From the NCBI GenBank assembly GCA_963693365.1, contig CAVNZM010000001.1:14384001-14448000 (forward strand): a DNA stretch of 64,000 nt. Direction: 5' to 3'. This DNA comes from Amoebidium appalachense (taxonomy: Eukaryota; Ichthyosporea). A program made the position numbers and the translations under genes. The notes under the pieces are model-generated. The model saw nothing but the letters and a program-made list of their open reading frames with translations, ran no database searches and was not told where the DNA came from. Below, piece after piece: positions 1 through 39,087 of the stretch. How positions within the stretch are numbered: the first letter of the stretch is position 1; every line of letters begins with the position of its first letter.

Positions 1-414
1 GTAAGTTACTGCCCTCGTGCAGGTTCCACGTGTGTGCTTGGTCGCCTGAGCTCACATGCGGGAGGTGTGTGCGTGTGGGTTGTTAGTGGGCCCCTCTATT
101 TATTGTACACTTGTGCTACTTCTTTGTCTTGCGTGTTGTGTGTGCATTTGCATGTGCGTGTCTCTGTGTGTGTGTGCGCACACCCGTGCGTGGGTGCGTG
201 CGTGTGCGTGTGCGCTAAGATGATGTGTTTGTTGTGTATGAGAGCACGTGTGCGTCGCATGCGCTTTGTGTCCGTGTGGGGTGGGGTGGGGTGGGTGGGT
301 GGGTGGGTGGGGGGAACTCATACGAATACTGGCCACTTGAGGGCTGCTTTGCGCGCGACGGGAATGTTGTTGCTAAAAACGAATTTCTTGACTGCACCCA
401 CACATTGCGTCAGC

Positions 415-457
<43 letters not shown>

Positions 458-898
458 CCGCACAACAAAACATAAAAATAAACCTTGAGCATGAGAAGTA
501 CACGCAAACCGTCAACTTCACCCACACATGCATGCACGCACGTGTTCACGAACCCCCCCCCCCCCCCTTAAACACATACACACACACGTGCACACACACC
601 ACACACCATGCGCACACGCCCGAGTCGACCCCTTCCTGGCTAACACGTACACTACTCCTGCTCAAAGGTATAAAGTGCCAAACGACACGGGCTAACCGAT
701 CAGAGGGGATAGTATAAAACTTAAACCACACAACAGGGTAGCAATGTGCTTACTAGGGCAGAGCACTACTGTCACCCCCCCCAAAAAAAAGAGAAAGGGG
801 GGAGGGGGGAGGGAAGGAGGAGGTGTTTGTGTGTCTGTGTGTGTGTGTGTATTTAAGGTGGAGGGGGGGGGGGGGGGGGGGAGGGGAGGGAAAAATAC
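1..898 (-). other. Intron 7 of the NDUFA9-like gene (partial)
   Basis: Sequence downstream of the donor at 898-897 (G|GTATTT on the minus strand). It holds a 39-base poly-C tract (417-455), short GT/CA repeats, shorter C tracts near 552 and 775 and a G tract near 863. No NDUFA9-like exon is visible, so the next exon probably lies off the left edge. Confidence 0.6.
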
Positions 899-2084
899 CG
901 GCAATGTAGTTGAAGAAGCGGTCCTCAGGGCCAAAGCACTGGGCCGGACGGACAATGGTGGCATTGGGGAAGGCCTTCTTGACCGCCTGCTCACCTGCAT
1001 ACTGTGTGCGCACCAAGGGGGTTAGAACACACAGAAAAATACTGCGTTTTATAAGGGCAATGGTTATGATAACCTTGGTGTGTAAATGTTCGCTTCTATT
1101 GTATTTGTAAACTTTTATATATGCAATGCACTTGCATGTACATGAGTCACTATCGCAATCCCACACAGTGTGGCTAAGGCCTTTCTCTCGGCTAACCGTT
1201 CACACCTGTCCAGTTAATAGTTAGTAAACTCGAGCGGCGGTGGTCATTGCGCCTGTGAATATCAACCGTTTGAACAAATTTGCTGTATTCGTTGCATTCT
1301 AGGTACTGGTTGCACACCAGTATAGATGTTAAGGAACTCGTTGCACACTATCTACTCGTTGAACATCTTATATTTGTTGCACACCCAACTCTTTTTGCAC
1401 ACCTAATACTCCTTGCACGCATAATACTCCTTGCACGCATAATACTCCTTGCGCACATAATACTCATTGCACGCATAATACTCCTTGACGCATAATACTC
1501 ATTGCACATACAATGATCATTGCACACAGTTACATACCTTTGACTTGAGGTATTTCGATGGGGAGTCCGGGGCGGCGCCCAGGGCCGAGACGTGGATCAG
1601 ACGCTCGACACCGGCCTCGGCACAGGCCTTAGCAATCATCTTGGCACCCTCCACGTGCACATCGTCGAAGTTGAAATTCCTGGAAATTTGGGGGGAATAA
1701 AAAGGGGGGGGGGAGGGGGGGGGGGGGGGGGAAGGGATGTTAGAATGTGTTATAGAGTATGTAATATACATTTATAATGGACCGGGGGGAAGGGGAGGGG
1801 AGGGGCTATAATGGACCGGGGGGAAAGGAAAGGAGGGGCCTCGCGGGGGGAGGGGTCGCGGGGGGCAGGGGGGGGGGGGGGGGGGGGGGGGGACAAAGAA
1901 GAATAAGTTAAGAAAAATAAGAGGGATGGCAAAGGGGTGACACTAGTTACTAAATGATGTGTTGGGTGTATTCTGCTGAGGTTGGGAAAGCGAAAAAGCA
2001 TGGCTGTGTGTGCTTTGCCATGTGAAACACAGACGGGAGAGCGGTTGTGTTTAATTGTGTGTTTGTGTTTGTGTTTGCAATCAT

Positions 2085-2142
<58 letters not shown>

Positions 2143-2163
2143 GTGCGCACGCGCGTGCGTGTC

Positions 2164-2204
<41 letters not shown>

Positions 2205-3086
2205 GCGTGTTTGTGCGTGTCTGCGTGCGCATGTGTGTATGTGTGCGCGCACACTCGTGTGTGTATGCGCGCTCTCACATACATGTGTAGTGAATGTGTG
2301 CGCTTGGCCAAGGGGAGGTGTGAACGAATAGCACGTGAGCGTAAAGAAACGAACCCAGCAATGTCTTAGCCCAAGTGTGTAAAGAGAATTAAAGGTGTAC
2401 TCAGACATGGCAGGAACTCAAACCAAGTAAAAACCATTACCGTGTGCGTGTGTGTGTGTGTGTGTGCGTGCGCGTGTGTGTGTGCACGTGTCTGTGGATG
2501 TGGATATGCATGTGCGCCTACGTGTGCATGCATGTGCATGTGCGTGTATGTATACGTGTACGAGTATGAATACATGTACATGTGTGGGTGTACACATGTG
2601 CATGTGATGTGCCTGTGCGTGTGCATGTGTGTGCAAGTGCCGACGTGTGCACGTGCTCGCGGGCAAATGACTGATGTCTGTATGTGCCTGTGTGTGCATG
2701 TCTGTATGTGTACGTGTTTGTATGTGTGCATGTGTGTGTGTGTGTGTCTGTATGTGCCTCTGTGTGCATTTACCTGGTCTCGTAGTCACGGCCAATCAGG
2801 TTGAAGACCACATCCGAGTACTTGACCGACTGCAGAATGCTGTCGTAGTCCCTCAGCTGAAACTCCTGCCCACCGAAACCACAGAATTCCTTTAGATTCA
2901 TAACCATTTCCCATCTGCTCCCCAAAAAACAAACCAAAAACAATCAAAACAAACAAACAAAAAAAACAAAAGCCGCCACCACCACCACCACACATGCATG
3001 CACACACGCACACGCACACGCACACGCGTACACACACACACACACACACATACACATACACACACACGCAAACACACATACACAAT

Positions 3087-3117
<31 letters not shown>

Positions 3118-3420
3118 GGGGACGGGGGAGTTAAAAAAAAGTGGTCCCTAATTTACAGATCGAGATGAAAAACTCGTCCCTGACCACCCAATGCACCCAA
3201 ATTCTTTAGAGTTAGGCTTATGCGAAGGAAAAAAACCGGAGGGAGAAGGGGGAATATATAATCCTGGGTGGGTGGGGGGTGGGGGGGGGGGGCAGGGTTC
3301 AGCAAGAGCGGGAACGTACGGGGAATACGATCTGGCCGACATCACCCATGGGGCGGAGGTGACGGAAAGACATCTCATCCCCGCGGTAGGGAATGATGAT
3401 CTGGGTGCCCTTCTTGCCTG

Positions 3421-3454
<34 letters not shown>

Positions 3455-3955
3455 TGTGTGTGTAGAGGACAGGGAGAGGGGAAAAGAGGGACAGAGCGAG
3501 GAGGAAGACGAAGGGGTGGCCCGGGGGGGGGGGGGTTTGAATGCGGAACACAGTACGAAGTACGCATAGACGATGAGAAGCATGATGCAGGACACATGCA
3601 AAGGCAAACATTCAAGTATGCAGCATCAGCCATGCGCACAGTATGCGTCATAAGCAGAGCCCATCCTCAGGGGGATGATGTTAGGAAGGAGGGAGGGGTG
3701 GGGAATCGGAGAGAGGGAGGGGGGGGGGGGGGGGGAGAGGGAGGGGGGAAGGAAATGGAAAACCTTAACATAATGAACAAACTGCCGGTGGAATTAACGG
3801 CAGACCAGAGGAGGGAACGTGTTTCATGACTTGTAATGGTACTAGCAATAATTAATAAGTGGTGTGAGAAGTGGAACTGTGTAAAAGGGGGGGGAAAGAA
3901 GCCAGAAGGGAAGAGAGGAACTGTGTATGTCTCTCTCTCTCTCTCTCTCTCTTTT

Positions 3956-4005
<50 letters not shown>

Positions 4006-4045
4006 TTCACGTACATATGTGTGTATGCATGTATATGTATGTATG

Positions 4046-4105
<60 letters not shown>

Positions 4106-4913
4106 ATGTGCATGTGTGCATGCATGTACACACCCAGGTTGTTGACCAGGTAGCGGCCGATGAATCCAGTGGCACCAAACACGGTGGCGGTGATGCCGTT
4201 GACTGAGCAGCGACCGCCACGGCCAACACGTGCAAGTGCCTGGATCTGTCGTCGGGGCTGGAGGAAAAAAAAAAAAAAAAAAAAAAAAAAAAGAAAGAAA
4301 AGTAAAGGGAAGAAAAGAAAAAGAACGGACGGGAGGAGAGGGGGAAGGAGGGAAAGCGGAAAGAAGCGAGAAAGGGGGAAGGGTGGAATGCAAGTAGTAT
4401 GGGTGTGAAGGAGAGACGGAGGGACGGAGGGAGGGAAACAAAACGGAAGGGGAAAGGAATGAATAACAAAAGATACGAAAAGTGACAAGCCAGTGAAAAC
4501 GAAACAAGGCAAACAAACAAACAAACAAACAAAAAACAGCTCTGCAGACATCTAGCCCATTTTTTTCTTCTTTGTTGCATTTGATCTGACCCAGAATACA
4601 AAATAACCAGCCCATTTTGGAGCCTTGCAAAGCGGCCAGTAGTAATTTCATAGACAGATGGTGGCTCGAAAAAACATTTATATACATGGAAGGTTAGGTA
4701 GGGGTATAACAACACCCATTTTTTAAGACTATGCATGCAAACATGCCACCATCTTTTTACCATCGACAAGACTGGATAACTCACTCCGACCTCTCTCTCT
4801 CTCTCTCTCTTTCTCTCCCCACAACCCAACCTCTCCCCTGCGCATCACATAACCACGCCACATATCATACTAGCATTATTCTTCTTGCATGCCCATCACT
4901 CTTGAACCAGATG

Positions 4914-4951
<38 letters not shown>

Positions 4952-4957
4952 CCGCGC

Positions 4958-5000
<43 letters not shown>

Positions 5001-5840
5001 AAAATCACGGCTAGCCACAACCCAGCTTACCTGATTCATGCCCACAGCTGCCAGAGCCACGGCACCCGTGACTGGCATCACTGCAAAGCAAGAACATCGG
5101 TCAGATTCAGGTTCCAAAAAAGAGAGGAAGAAAGAAGAAAAGAAAGATGTTGCCGAAGAGAAGAGAGAGAGGAGAGATCGTGCCCCCTGCCCCCTGGACC
5201 TATTAACAGGCCAGAAAGGAGGAGGAGAGCCTAACTATGCTCAAAGCAACGGGTATCAAGGAGGCAAAAAAAAAAAAAAAAAAAAAAAAAAACACAGGAA
5301 AAAGAAGGGAAGGAAAGAAAAAGAACACATGAGACTCCATCAACCCAAAAACAAGCTACTGGCGCTTTGTGAAGCCGTCTATCCTAATGCACTGTGTATG
5401 TATGAAGCCGTTGGATCGTGCATTGTGTTACCAAACTCCTGAGTGCTGCCGTACGTGTGTGTGTCCGTTTAAGTGTCTGGAATGTATCTCCGCAAGTCCG
5501 TTAAGTAAAGTCAACGGTGTTCAAGAGGTCTATACGCCTTGGGTGTACTGTTTATGTGTTCAGTGTGTACGTGTGCCTGTGTGCGTCCCTATGTATCTGT
5601 GCTTATTAGTGTGTCTATGTGCCCTTGTGCATTTTGTGTACATCTTTGTACAGGACGCTGCAGGACGTGTTTGCGCTGTGGTGATGCACCAGTGTAGTGG
5701 TTCAGCAGCATGCATGTTGGCTGTGTACGCTGCGACATGAAAAAACATCCTGTTTGCTCCGTTTGACAGATGTTATAAAAAAAGAGTCAACACAAAGTCT
5801 CACCAGCACGAAGGCCTGAGAAGGCTACAGGGGACAACAT
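899..5840 (-). CDS. NDUFA9: NDUFA9-like complex I 39 kDa subunit, 5' part (3' end off window)
   Basis: Encodes an accessory subunit of mitochondrial NADH:ubiquinone oxidoreductase, an atypical short-chain dehydrogenase fold that binds NADPH near the Q module. Exons read 5' to 3' on the minus strand: 5840-5804, 5080-5031, 4257-4134, 3417-3320, 2865-2774, 1679-1538, 1001-899. All junctions are GT-AG and phases agree (215 codons plus one base). The N-terminus [14 protein letters not shown] is a plausible mitochondrial presequence. The Rossmann motif GATGFIG is at about residues 57-63; [12 protein letters not shown] and the YxxxK pair (Y177, K181) follow; [13 protein letters not shown] matches the family segment before the C-terminal half. 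The family is usually about 370-400 residues, so roughly 150-180 residues lie left of base 1. The start is the only ATG upstream that joins in phase, with A at -3. It is divergent from Sec16. Introns are full of GT/CA repeats and homopolymers. Confidence 0.93.
2088..2210. repeat. (GT)n microsatellite in NDUFA9-like intron
   Basis: Two GT tracts with a short interruption at about 2138-2170. Confidence 0.9.
3535..3674 (-). repeat. Intronic sense-oriented repeat, copy 1 (NDUFA9-like intron 3)
   Basis: Minus-strand copy running from CCTGAGGATGGGCTCTGC to GCATTCAAAC and a C tract. Sense relative to NDUFA9. Clearly homologous to the Sec16 intron copies. Confidence 0.9.
3959..4104. repeat. (GT)n microsatellites next to NDUFA9-like exon 3
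   Basis: GT tracts 3959-4003 and 4049-4104, about 30 bases from the donor of the exon at 4257-4134. Confidence 0.92.
4916..4999. repeat. Poly-C then poly-A block
   Basis: About 35 C, a short GC-rich spacer, then about 38 A, within the NDUFA9-like intron following exon 5080-5031. Confidence 0.9.
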
Positions 5841-6540
5841 GTTGCCAGTCCTGTGTGGAAACAAAAAATTAACCTTCCTCCCTTTTGTGCACTCCCTCCC
5901 TCACTTTGATCGTGAACAAACACGGTTTCCTATAGCATAAACTCTCTAACTCAGAACCAGGTATAAAAACTGAAGATGCACAAAAATACTCAAATTCTTC
6001 TTTTTACTCTTTCAGTAGCTTTAGAACCAAAAACATGGCCTCCGCCGAGGTTTGCACCCCACAAAGCTCCCTCCTTTTCGTGTCCCTCCAGTGGAGATGA
6101 AGTCAAGTTCCAAGGATCATAAAATTCAAAAGGTCTACCCCAAAACAAGGTGTCACCCAGAGCTTTCAGAGACGCTGACCTCGCATACGCGTAAGCCTGT
6201 TTCCACTAACCCACACACGCACGCACACACAGGCACACACTCACTTGAGAGCTGCCGCCTCTGTCCATCCGTGCCTGCGCGCGCAGAAAAGGAAAGCTGG
6301 CTGCGGGGGACATGTCCGCGTTCCGGTTCGGCGAGCACAAACGAGCCGGGTTTTCTAACTCGGCTAGTGGCCCGAACTGAGCTCACAGCACCTTGAACTG
6401 CCCGGTCACTCATCGGTATATGCTATTTTTAGATCAACGGGATTTGATTCCGGCCGGTCATCATCAATCGATCAACGATCCTTGCGCGGCCGGCCGGAGC
6501 GATATGGTGTGCACCCGTCTTATTATTTTTATACATATAA

Positions 6541-6698
<158 letters not shown>

Positions 6699-7102
6699 GA
6701 AAGCATTGACAGTCATATTAGTAGTATTTCCGGGCGAGTCCCCCCTCGAGCTCCCCTCCGGGGCCCTCCCCCCGACCTTTCCGCCCCCCCCCGTGCCACG
6801 CACTCCGATCCCCCCCCCTTTCCCCTAGCTTTCTGTCCCCCTCCCCCGCCTCCCCCCCGGCCGCTCCTTCTTCGCTGCAGCTGCCCAAACCCTCTCTCGT
6901 CACGGTGCACGGACCGTGAGTCCTTTATATTCAACCTGAACACGTGAATGTGTAGCTAACTGGCACACTACACACACACACACACGCACACCAATACACA
7001 CACAAAAACACACAAAAGCATTTTACGTATGCCAAAATCTACAGGCTCGACAGGCGTGCCCCCCCCAAGGAGAACCAACTGTAAAGTTTTTATTGGTAGA
7101 TG

Positions 7103-7150
7103 TGTGCCACGGTGTGTGCGTGGTGTGTGCACGTGTGCCGGTGTGCCGAT

Positions 7151-7191
<41 letters not shown>

Positions 7192-7215
7192 GAACTTCAA
7201 GGTTTATGTGACACC

Positions 7216-7281
<66 letters not shown>

Positions 7282-7306
7282 GTGTACGTGTGTGTGTACG
7301 GTGTAC

Positions 7307-7362
<56 letters not shown>

Positions 7363-7735
7363 ACGTGTGTGTGTTTGTGCATGCACACGCACGTGTTGCT
7401 GCTATTATACTGCATTACAAAAGGGCCAGGGGAGGAAGGGGTGGGGGGGGGGAGGGGGGGAGGGGGGAGGGGGGGAGGGGGGGGGAGGGGGGGGGGGAGG
7501 GGGGCAGGCCCATCAGCACAGCCTACTCGTGGGATCGGATTTACTACCCGACCACGGTATACGTGTGTACGTTCTATAGTATCCGGCTGTGTGTTCTGAC
7601 AGTCAATTATGATCATATGTACCGTGATACGGTGTCAGAAAGTTTGCCTGTTTGTGCTCCCTGTGGCCGGGGCGCCCAAAAAAAGATTGCAATTTTATAC
7701 ACACACACACATTGTGACACACACACAAACATTGT

Positions 7736-7825
<90 letters not shown>

Positions 7826-7873
7826 ATCGGCACACCGGCACACGTGCACACACCACGCACACACCGTGGCACA
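7103..7873. repeat. Long inverted repeat, 53-bp perfect arms
   Basis: 7103-7155 is the exact reverse complement of 7821-7873. The arms continue inward into GT repeats (left) and CA repeats (right), which also pair. The loop of about 665 bases holds GT repeats, a G-rich block (7441-7504) and unique sequence. Confidence 0.9.
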
Positions 7874-8149
7874 TACACACACACAACACACACACAATGG
7901 CATACTACACACACGCGTGCGCGCGCACGCGCGCACGCACGCACGCACACGCACGCGTGCGTGTAGTATGGTCGCATGCACACGCACACACGCAAATATG
8001 CATGCACGCATGCAATAATAATGCATGCACTCACACACACACACGTACGCGCACAGGCACGAGCACACACGCGCGCACACGCACACACACAGTCCACGCA
8101 CACCGCACACACACACACACACACGCACGCTGTGTTGCACACACACGGG

Positions 8150-8340
8150 GAGAGAGAGAAAGTCGGGGGGAGAGAGAGACTGAGAGAGAGACAGACACCC
8201 TCCGGGGGGGGGGGGGAGGGGGGAGGAGAGAGAGAGAGAGAGAGAGAGAGCCTCGGAGAGAGAGAGAGAGGGAGGGATGAGGGGGGAAGGGGGGGAGGGT
8301 GGGGGAAGCCTGAGAGAAAAAGAGAGAGACTAAGAGAGAG

Positions 8341-8390
<50 letters not shown>

Positions 8391-8420
8391 GGAGAGGGAG
8401 AGGGAGAGAGAGAGAGCCAC
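8150..8420. repeat. (GA)n-rich block
   Basis: Imperfect AG dinucleotides with G tracts, followed on the same strand by a CT-rich stretch 8445-8550, so the two can pair. Confidence 0.85.
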
Positions 8421-9227
8421 ACGGACGCAGGACATCTCCTTACCCATCTCTCTCTCTCTCCCTCTCTCTCGATCCCTCCCTCTCGAGCTCTCTCGCTCCC
8501 TTCTCCCCCCCCCTTCCCCTCCTCCCCCTCCCCCCCCCCCCCCCCCTTCCCCGTGTGGTGTTGCTTCAATATTGGCAGCACAGCGTGGCAATTTCTGCAG
8601 AGGGCTTTATTTTTTGCAAATGTGATACCCGGGGGTACGGTATCGCCCGTTTTTTTTTAGGTCCTTATAATATCAGTTACTAGTTACAACATATCTATTA
8701 CAATAGATATGTACAGTACATGTCACATCTGATATCGATACATATGTATTGCGGCGCTCGCTGCCGCGGCCAGCGCCGGCGGTCAATCTGACGATGGCCG
8801 GATTCAAATCCAAAACGCCTGCACAGCGATCAGTGAATCATCAATCACCAAAAATATTTAGCTGTTTATGGTTAGCCAATATCTCTTCCTATTGGCGATG
8901 TTTTCTGGCGATCTTCCGCGAATGCGATCCGGACTTCGAAAACTTTCCGCCGTCCCACTAACGCAACACTCGAGGCCCGCGCTGGCTAGCTGGGAAGTAA
9001 GGTGATGGCAGAACATGACAAGTCAAAGATCTGCCCCCACACATTGGACTGAATTCACAGAAACTAGGGCTATTTAGTACTTGTATTGTAAGCTCATTCT
9101 ATGACACGGTAGTCCTTTTCTGATACAAACGACTGGTACTGTGCCACTCGAGTTACCGCGAGAGGTCTTCCCTTCCCATCACCCTTCTGTCACGCCGTGT
9201 GGCAGAAGGGACAGGGTCGAGTTAAAG

Positions 9228-34872
<25,645 letters not shown>

Positions 34873-35539
34873 CGTCATAGCCACAACCTCGGATGTGGCT
34901 GTTGTAGTTGACCGAAGGCTGTTCATGCATGCCGCACTTTTTGTTTGTTGTATTTGTCTTTGCGTTGCTAGCCGTTTCCGGTTTTCTTCTTGTCCTTTTC
35001 CCGTGATTTTGCCCGTCTTGCACAATCACAATAGCAGTTATATTGTTTGCGAGGCGGGGCGGTGCGGTGCAAGGGGAGGGTGGGGGGAGGGGCGGGGGGG
35101 GGGGAGGGGGGGGGGGGGAGGGGGGGGGGGTAGTATAATCTGCATTTCTGGGGTGTTTCTTAGGGGCCTGTCCGTGAGGATATAATTTTTTTTGTCTGTC
35201 TGTTATATGAAAGCTTTAATGCAATATAAAAGCGATAATGCAATGTATGTCGTGCCAAGTAGATCAGATGTAACGAGTCTCATGCATAAGACAAAACGTA
35301 GAACACCGTGAACACACACACGCACATGCACACACACAGGTCTTGAATTTCTGAAGTTTGCAGGGATATTGTCGTGCGGATGATTAGGAATCACAGTTAT
35401 TGATGTGCAAAAAAAAAAAAATAACCAGCTTAGATGAGATCAGAAAATTGCAATGTGTCTTGAGTACTCTCCTAGCCATAACGGTTGCCAGCTAGTTTAT
35501 CTCCATGTTGCCCCTACTTCAGAAATCTCCCGATTTGGC

Positions 35540-35545
35540 AATAAA
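35540..35545 (+). terminator. Candidate Sec16 poly(A) signal AATAAA
   Basis: The canonical hexamer lies about 670 bases after the Sec16 TGA. No closer AATAAA was seen on the plus strand. Tentative, since no transcript is available. Confidence 0.3.
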
Positions 35546-35657
35546 TTGTGGTCGACAAGCACTCCGAGTAGGAGGCCTTGCAAGAATTGATTTCCATATT
35601 TGGGCACTGGTTGGCCCCAAATGTCGGCCCTGCTGCATGATGACGCTGCCTAGGGGG

Positions 35658-35689
<32 letters not shown>

Positions 35690-35959
35690 AGTATGTTTCA
35701 GTCAGAATCCTTGTATGGCCTCACTGCGGTGGCGGGGAAATGTGATAGCCTACATTGCGTAGACCAATGCCATAATCACACCAATTCGAATCCAATATGT
35801 TTACTTGCTCTCAGTGTGGCGGGCCGGAGGCGCAATACGTACCGGTGTTCGAGGATCACTTGCAGTAGTGTGTTTGCAAAAGGTGGGAAGGTGTGTATGT
35901 ATGTGGGTGTGGGAATACATAAGGGTGGGGACCCCGTGTGTGTGTGTGTGTATGTGTGT

Positions 35960-36006
<47 letters not shown>

Positions 36007-36311
36007 CGCGCACGCGTACGCGCCTGTGTGTCCACGTGTGCGTGTGTGTGTGTGTGTGTGTGAGTGTTATTCTGTACACGTGTGTGTGTGTGTGTGTCAT
36101 GGGATGATATGTATCTGTCTGCCAGGCTGTCTGTCTCCCCCCCCCCCCCCACACACACACACACACACAGACACACATACCCTCACCCCCCCCCCATCCC
36201 CCCTCCCCCCCCTCCCCCCCCCCCCCCCCCTCCCCTCCTGAACGATTAAAAAGAGAGGGAGAGGAATTTATTCGTATTGAATTTGGGTCCGGAAATCTGA
36301 AGGGGAGGTTT

Positions 36312-36389
<78 letters not shown>

Positions 36390-36419
36390 GGGTGGGGAGG
36401 GGGGAGAGGGGGGGGGGGA

Positions 36420-36470
<51 letters not shown>
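36312..36470. repeat. Poly-T, (GTT)n, poly-G composite
   Basis: About 28 T, about 16 GTT units, then a G run of about 49. Confidence 0.92.
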
Positions 36471-36471
<1 letters not shown>

Positions 36472-36568
36472 GTCTTTTCCGAGAAACATTGATGGCCATG
36501 GGCTAGCCTAGTAGCCCACGGAAGAGAATTCGAAGGAGAAGGTTGGGGAAGGGTGGAGAAGGGGGGAG

Positions 36569-36604
<36 letters not shown>

Positions 36605-37392
36605 GCATATAAATTTCTTCCGACTACCTGTAAACACATGCGATGAGATAAATAATATTATAGTACGTAATGTGTAGTAATGGCCATTGGATCAACACTG
36701 ATTGTGTGACAGACACCGGTTAAATCGTAATGCATCCCAATTATATTTATGGATTAGTTATGTAGACGATCGATGGCTAAAATCGATCTCTTGGATCCGG
36801 AACGGATCATCCTTTTCATTTAATAAAGGTCAAGGTATCGGCTGAGCAAGATTTAAGGTGCAGATCGATAATCTAATATTACATGCGATTTAAAAATAGA
36901 CTGAGAAAACATCAATAACCCTACTACAGGCAACGTGTATGCATTTTTGCGCGATGGTTATAATCAATCATCCAATAGGAATCCACGTTTATGAGAAGCA
37001 CAGGCTGTGTGTGTAGAAACGGGGGGGAAGGTGGGGGGAGGGGACACAAATATGCAAGCATAAATACCTACAACAAATCAAAAATATACAGATGCCCCCG
37101 TAGATCTCACTATTACACAAGGCGAAGTTCGATATGCAAACGGGGTTTACGCTGTTTACTCGAGGCAAAGAGAGACCAGTCTCAGGTATGGGGGTTTTTG
37201 CTCGGAATATCCCCTCAGCGGTATATCATGATCAAGTACATAGATGTCGGCTGTTGATATATATCAGGGTCACAAAGTTTCTTACTCTACGAAGCACCAT
37301 AAAGACTAAGAAAATCAATTAGTTGGGTTCCCCGTTTTTTTTTGGTTTTTTTTCCTTTTTTCCGGGCTCCCCTGGGACACTCGGTATCAGCT

Positions 37393-37428
<36 letters not shown>

Positions 37429-37755
37429 TGTGTGTGCTAGATTTTGTAATGATGTGTTTCTCAAGCCAATCAATACATCTAAGAAACAGGTCATAGTTAC
37501 GTGTGTTTAGTATGAAATCAAGGATGTTGTATTTTTCAGGTAGGCTATCTTTCTGGGTGTCTGTTGTGAATGTGTCGTGTGTGTGCTGCGGTATTATGTA
37601 GTCTATCAAACTATGCATTTGGCAATACATGACCGTTTAAACTGGTGTGTGTGTGTGTGTTGTTTGGGCATGCAAACGATGCCACCTTTTACTTATTAGT
37701 TCTCCACTGTATAGCACGTGTACAGTATATGCAAACACCCGTAATAAACAACCAT

Positions 37756-38990
37756 TTACTTGCCATGTGTGCACCCGACCATCGTGTCGTGCCACCAGGG
37801 TTGGAAACCCCAGCTCTTAACTTCCTGCGTGACCGCGGGCGACAGATTCCACAACCACGCCTTATTTAGGTAATCGGTGAGATCGCGCTTCACGATCCGA
37901 CAAAACCTCTTAGCAAATTCGTCAAATTTCTTCTGATCGGTATCGAACATAGTATCGCTATTTGGCAATCTCTGATACTCCCCATACAATTGACGAATGG
38001 ATTCCCACCCGAACCCCTCGCGCAACTGAACCAAATTTTCCAAGAAAATAAACGGGTCTTCGGTCGCGCTTTGACACCAACTCTGCCGAAGTTCCGGTCT
38101 TTCCGCCTTTCTCAGGTGTGTCCCTTCCGGAATTTCATCCATCTCCCACCGTCTTATCCCCCAAATCATCTCTTCGGCGTGGAGAATGTAGAGATTGTTC
38201 GAAACTTCGCCCCATTTCGAGGGCATGTGGGGTCCCCACTGCCAATCGTGGCCCAATTCGTGCAAAACCCCCCACATGGAATCGTCGATCCACCTCGCTT
38301 TTACGTTTGCGTAAAAAAGGGTCGCCACGACGTCATCGTAATCGAACGCCATGACCGGGTAGCCCGAATGCATCCACCCGACCGAGATCTGCCGGTCGAA
38401 GGTGATCCGATCTTCGCGCGATCTGAGGACGGTGTTGTTGGCCAACTGCGGATATGTGTCCATAATTTTGGTCCAAAAGGCCGCAAGGGCCGTCAGGTCA
38501 ACATTGGTGCGGAACGATTTTGTGGGGAGGGTGAAGGTGAGGGATCGGGTGATGAATTCAGCGATTGGCGGGTAGTTGGCGAGGTTTGCGGCCTGCGTTT
38601 TGAATGCCTGCCGATGTGAAGAAGCGCAAAGCGTTAATTAGGATGGGGATTGAGGAAAGGCCTCGTGGGGTTTAGCTGAAAGGAGGGGGAGGTGGTGGTT
38701 GGGGGGGGGGGGGGGGGGGAAGGGGGGAGAGGGGGAGAATGTGTTACAGAGTGAGAAGTACACTTTAAAAGCGGACAACACAATGCAGTCACGATGCAGT
38801 CAATGCACACGGCAGGAGGGGGAGGGAGCAGGCCTGGGGGAAGTGAGGCACTGAGGGGACGGAATGGTTCAACTCCAAACGGTGTTATGTGAGAGCAGGG
38901 GATGCGGCAAAAAAATCAACCATGGCCTTCAAATGATACCCGACACATTCATGTGTGTGTGTGTGCATTTGGGTGGGACTTGTGCCCGCA

Positions 38991-39025
<35 letters not shown>

Positions 39026-39037
39026 GTGTGTGTGTGT

Positions 39038-39087
<50 letters not shown>

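Larger units (their letters stand above)
34873..37755. other. Intergenic region between convergent Sec16 and M60 genes
   Basis: Holds both 3' UTRs, GT repeats (35938-36062), poly-T / (GTT)n / poly-G block (36312-36470), and AT-rich unique DNA 36610-37320. A 103-codon minus-strand ORF (37319-37630) has one protein-like stretch (EKYNILDFILNTRNYDLFL) but no recognised family. Confidence 0.6.

Noticed and set aside
6052-6396. 114-codon ORF upstream of NDUFA9-like gene
   Set aside because: No recognisable motif, includes CA-repeat-derived residues, lies in the shared promoter region.
8800-8830. GATTCAAATCC B-box-like match 5' of Sec16
   Set aside because: No A box or tRNA cloverleaf can be drawn around it.
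8749-8961. 70-codon ORF 5' of Sec16
   Set aside because: No family resemblance or splice context; likely promoter or upstream DNA.
37319-37630. 103-codon minus-strand ORF after the M60 gene
   Set aside because: Only one protein-like stretch, ends in CA repeat; may be 3' UTR or old transposon scrap.
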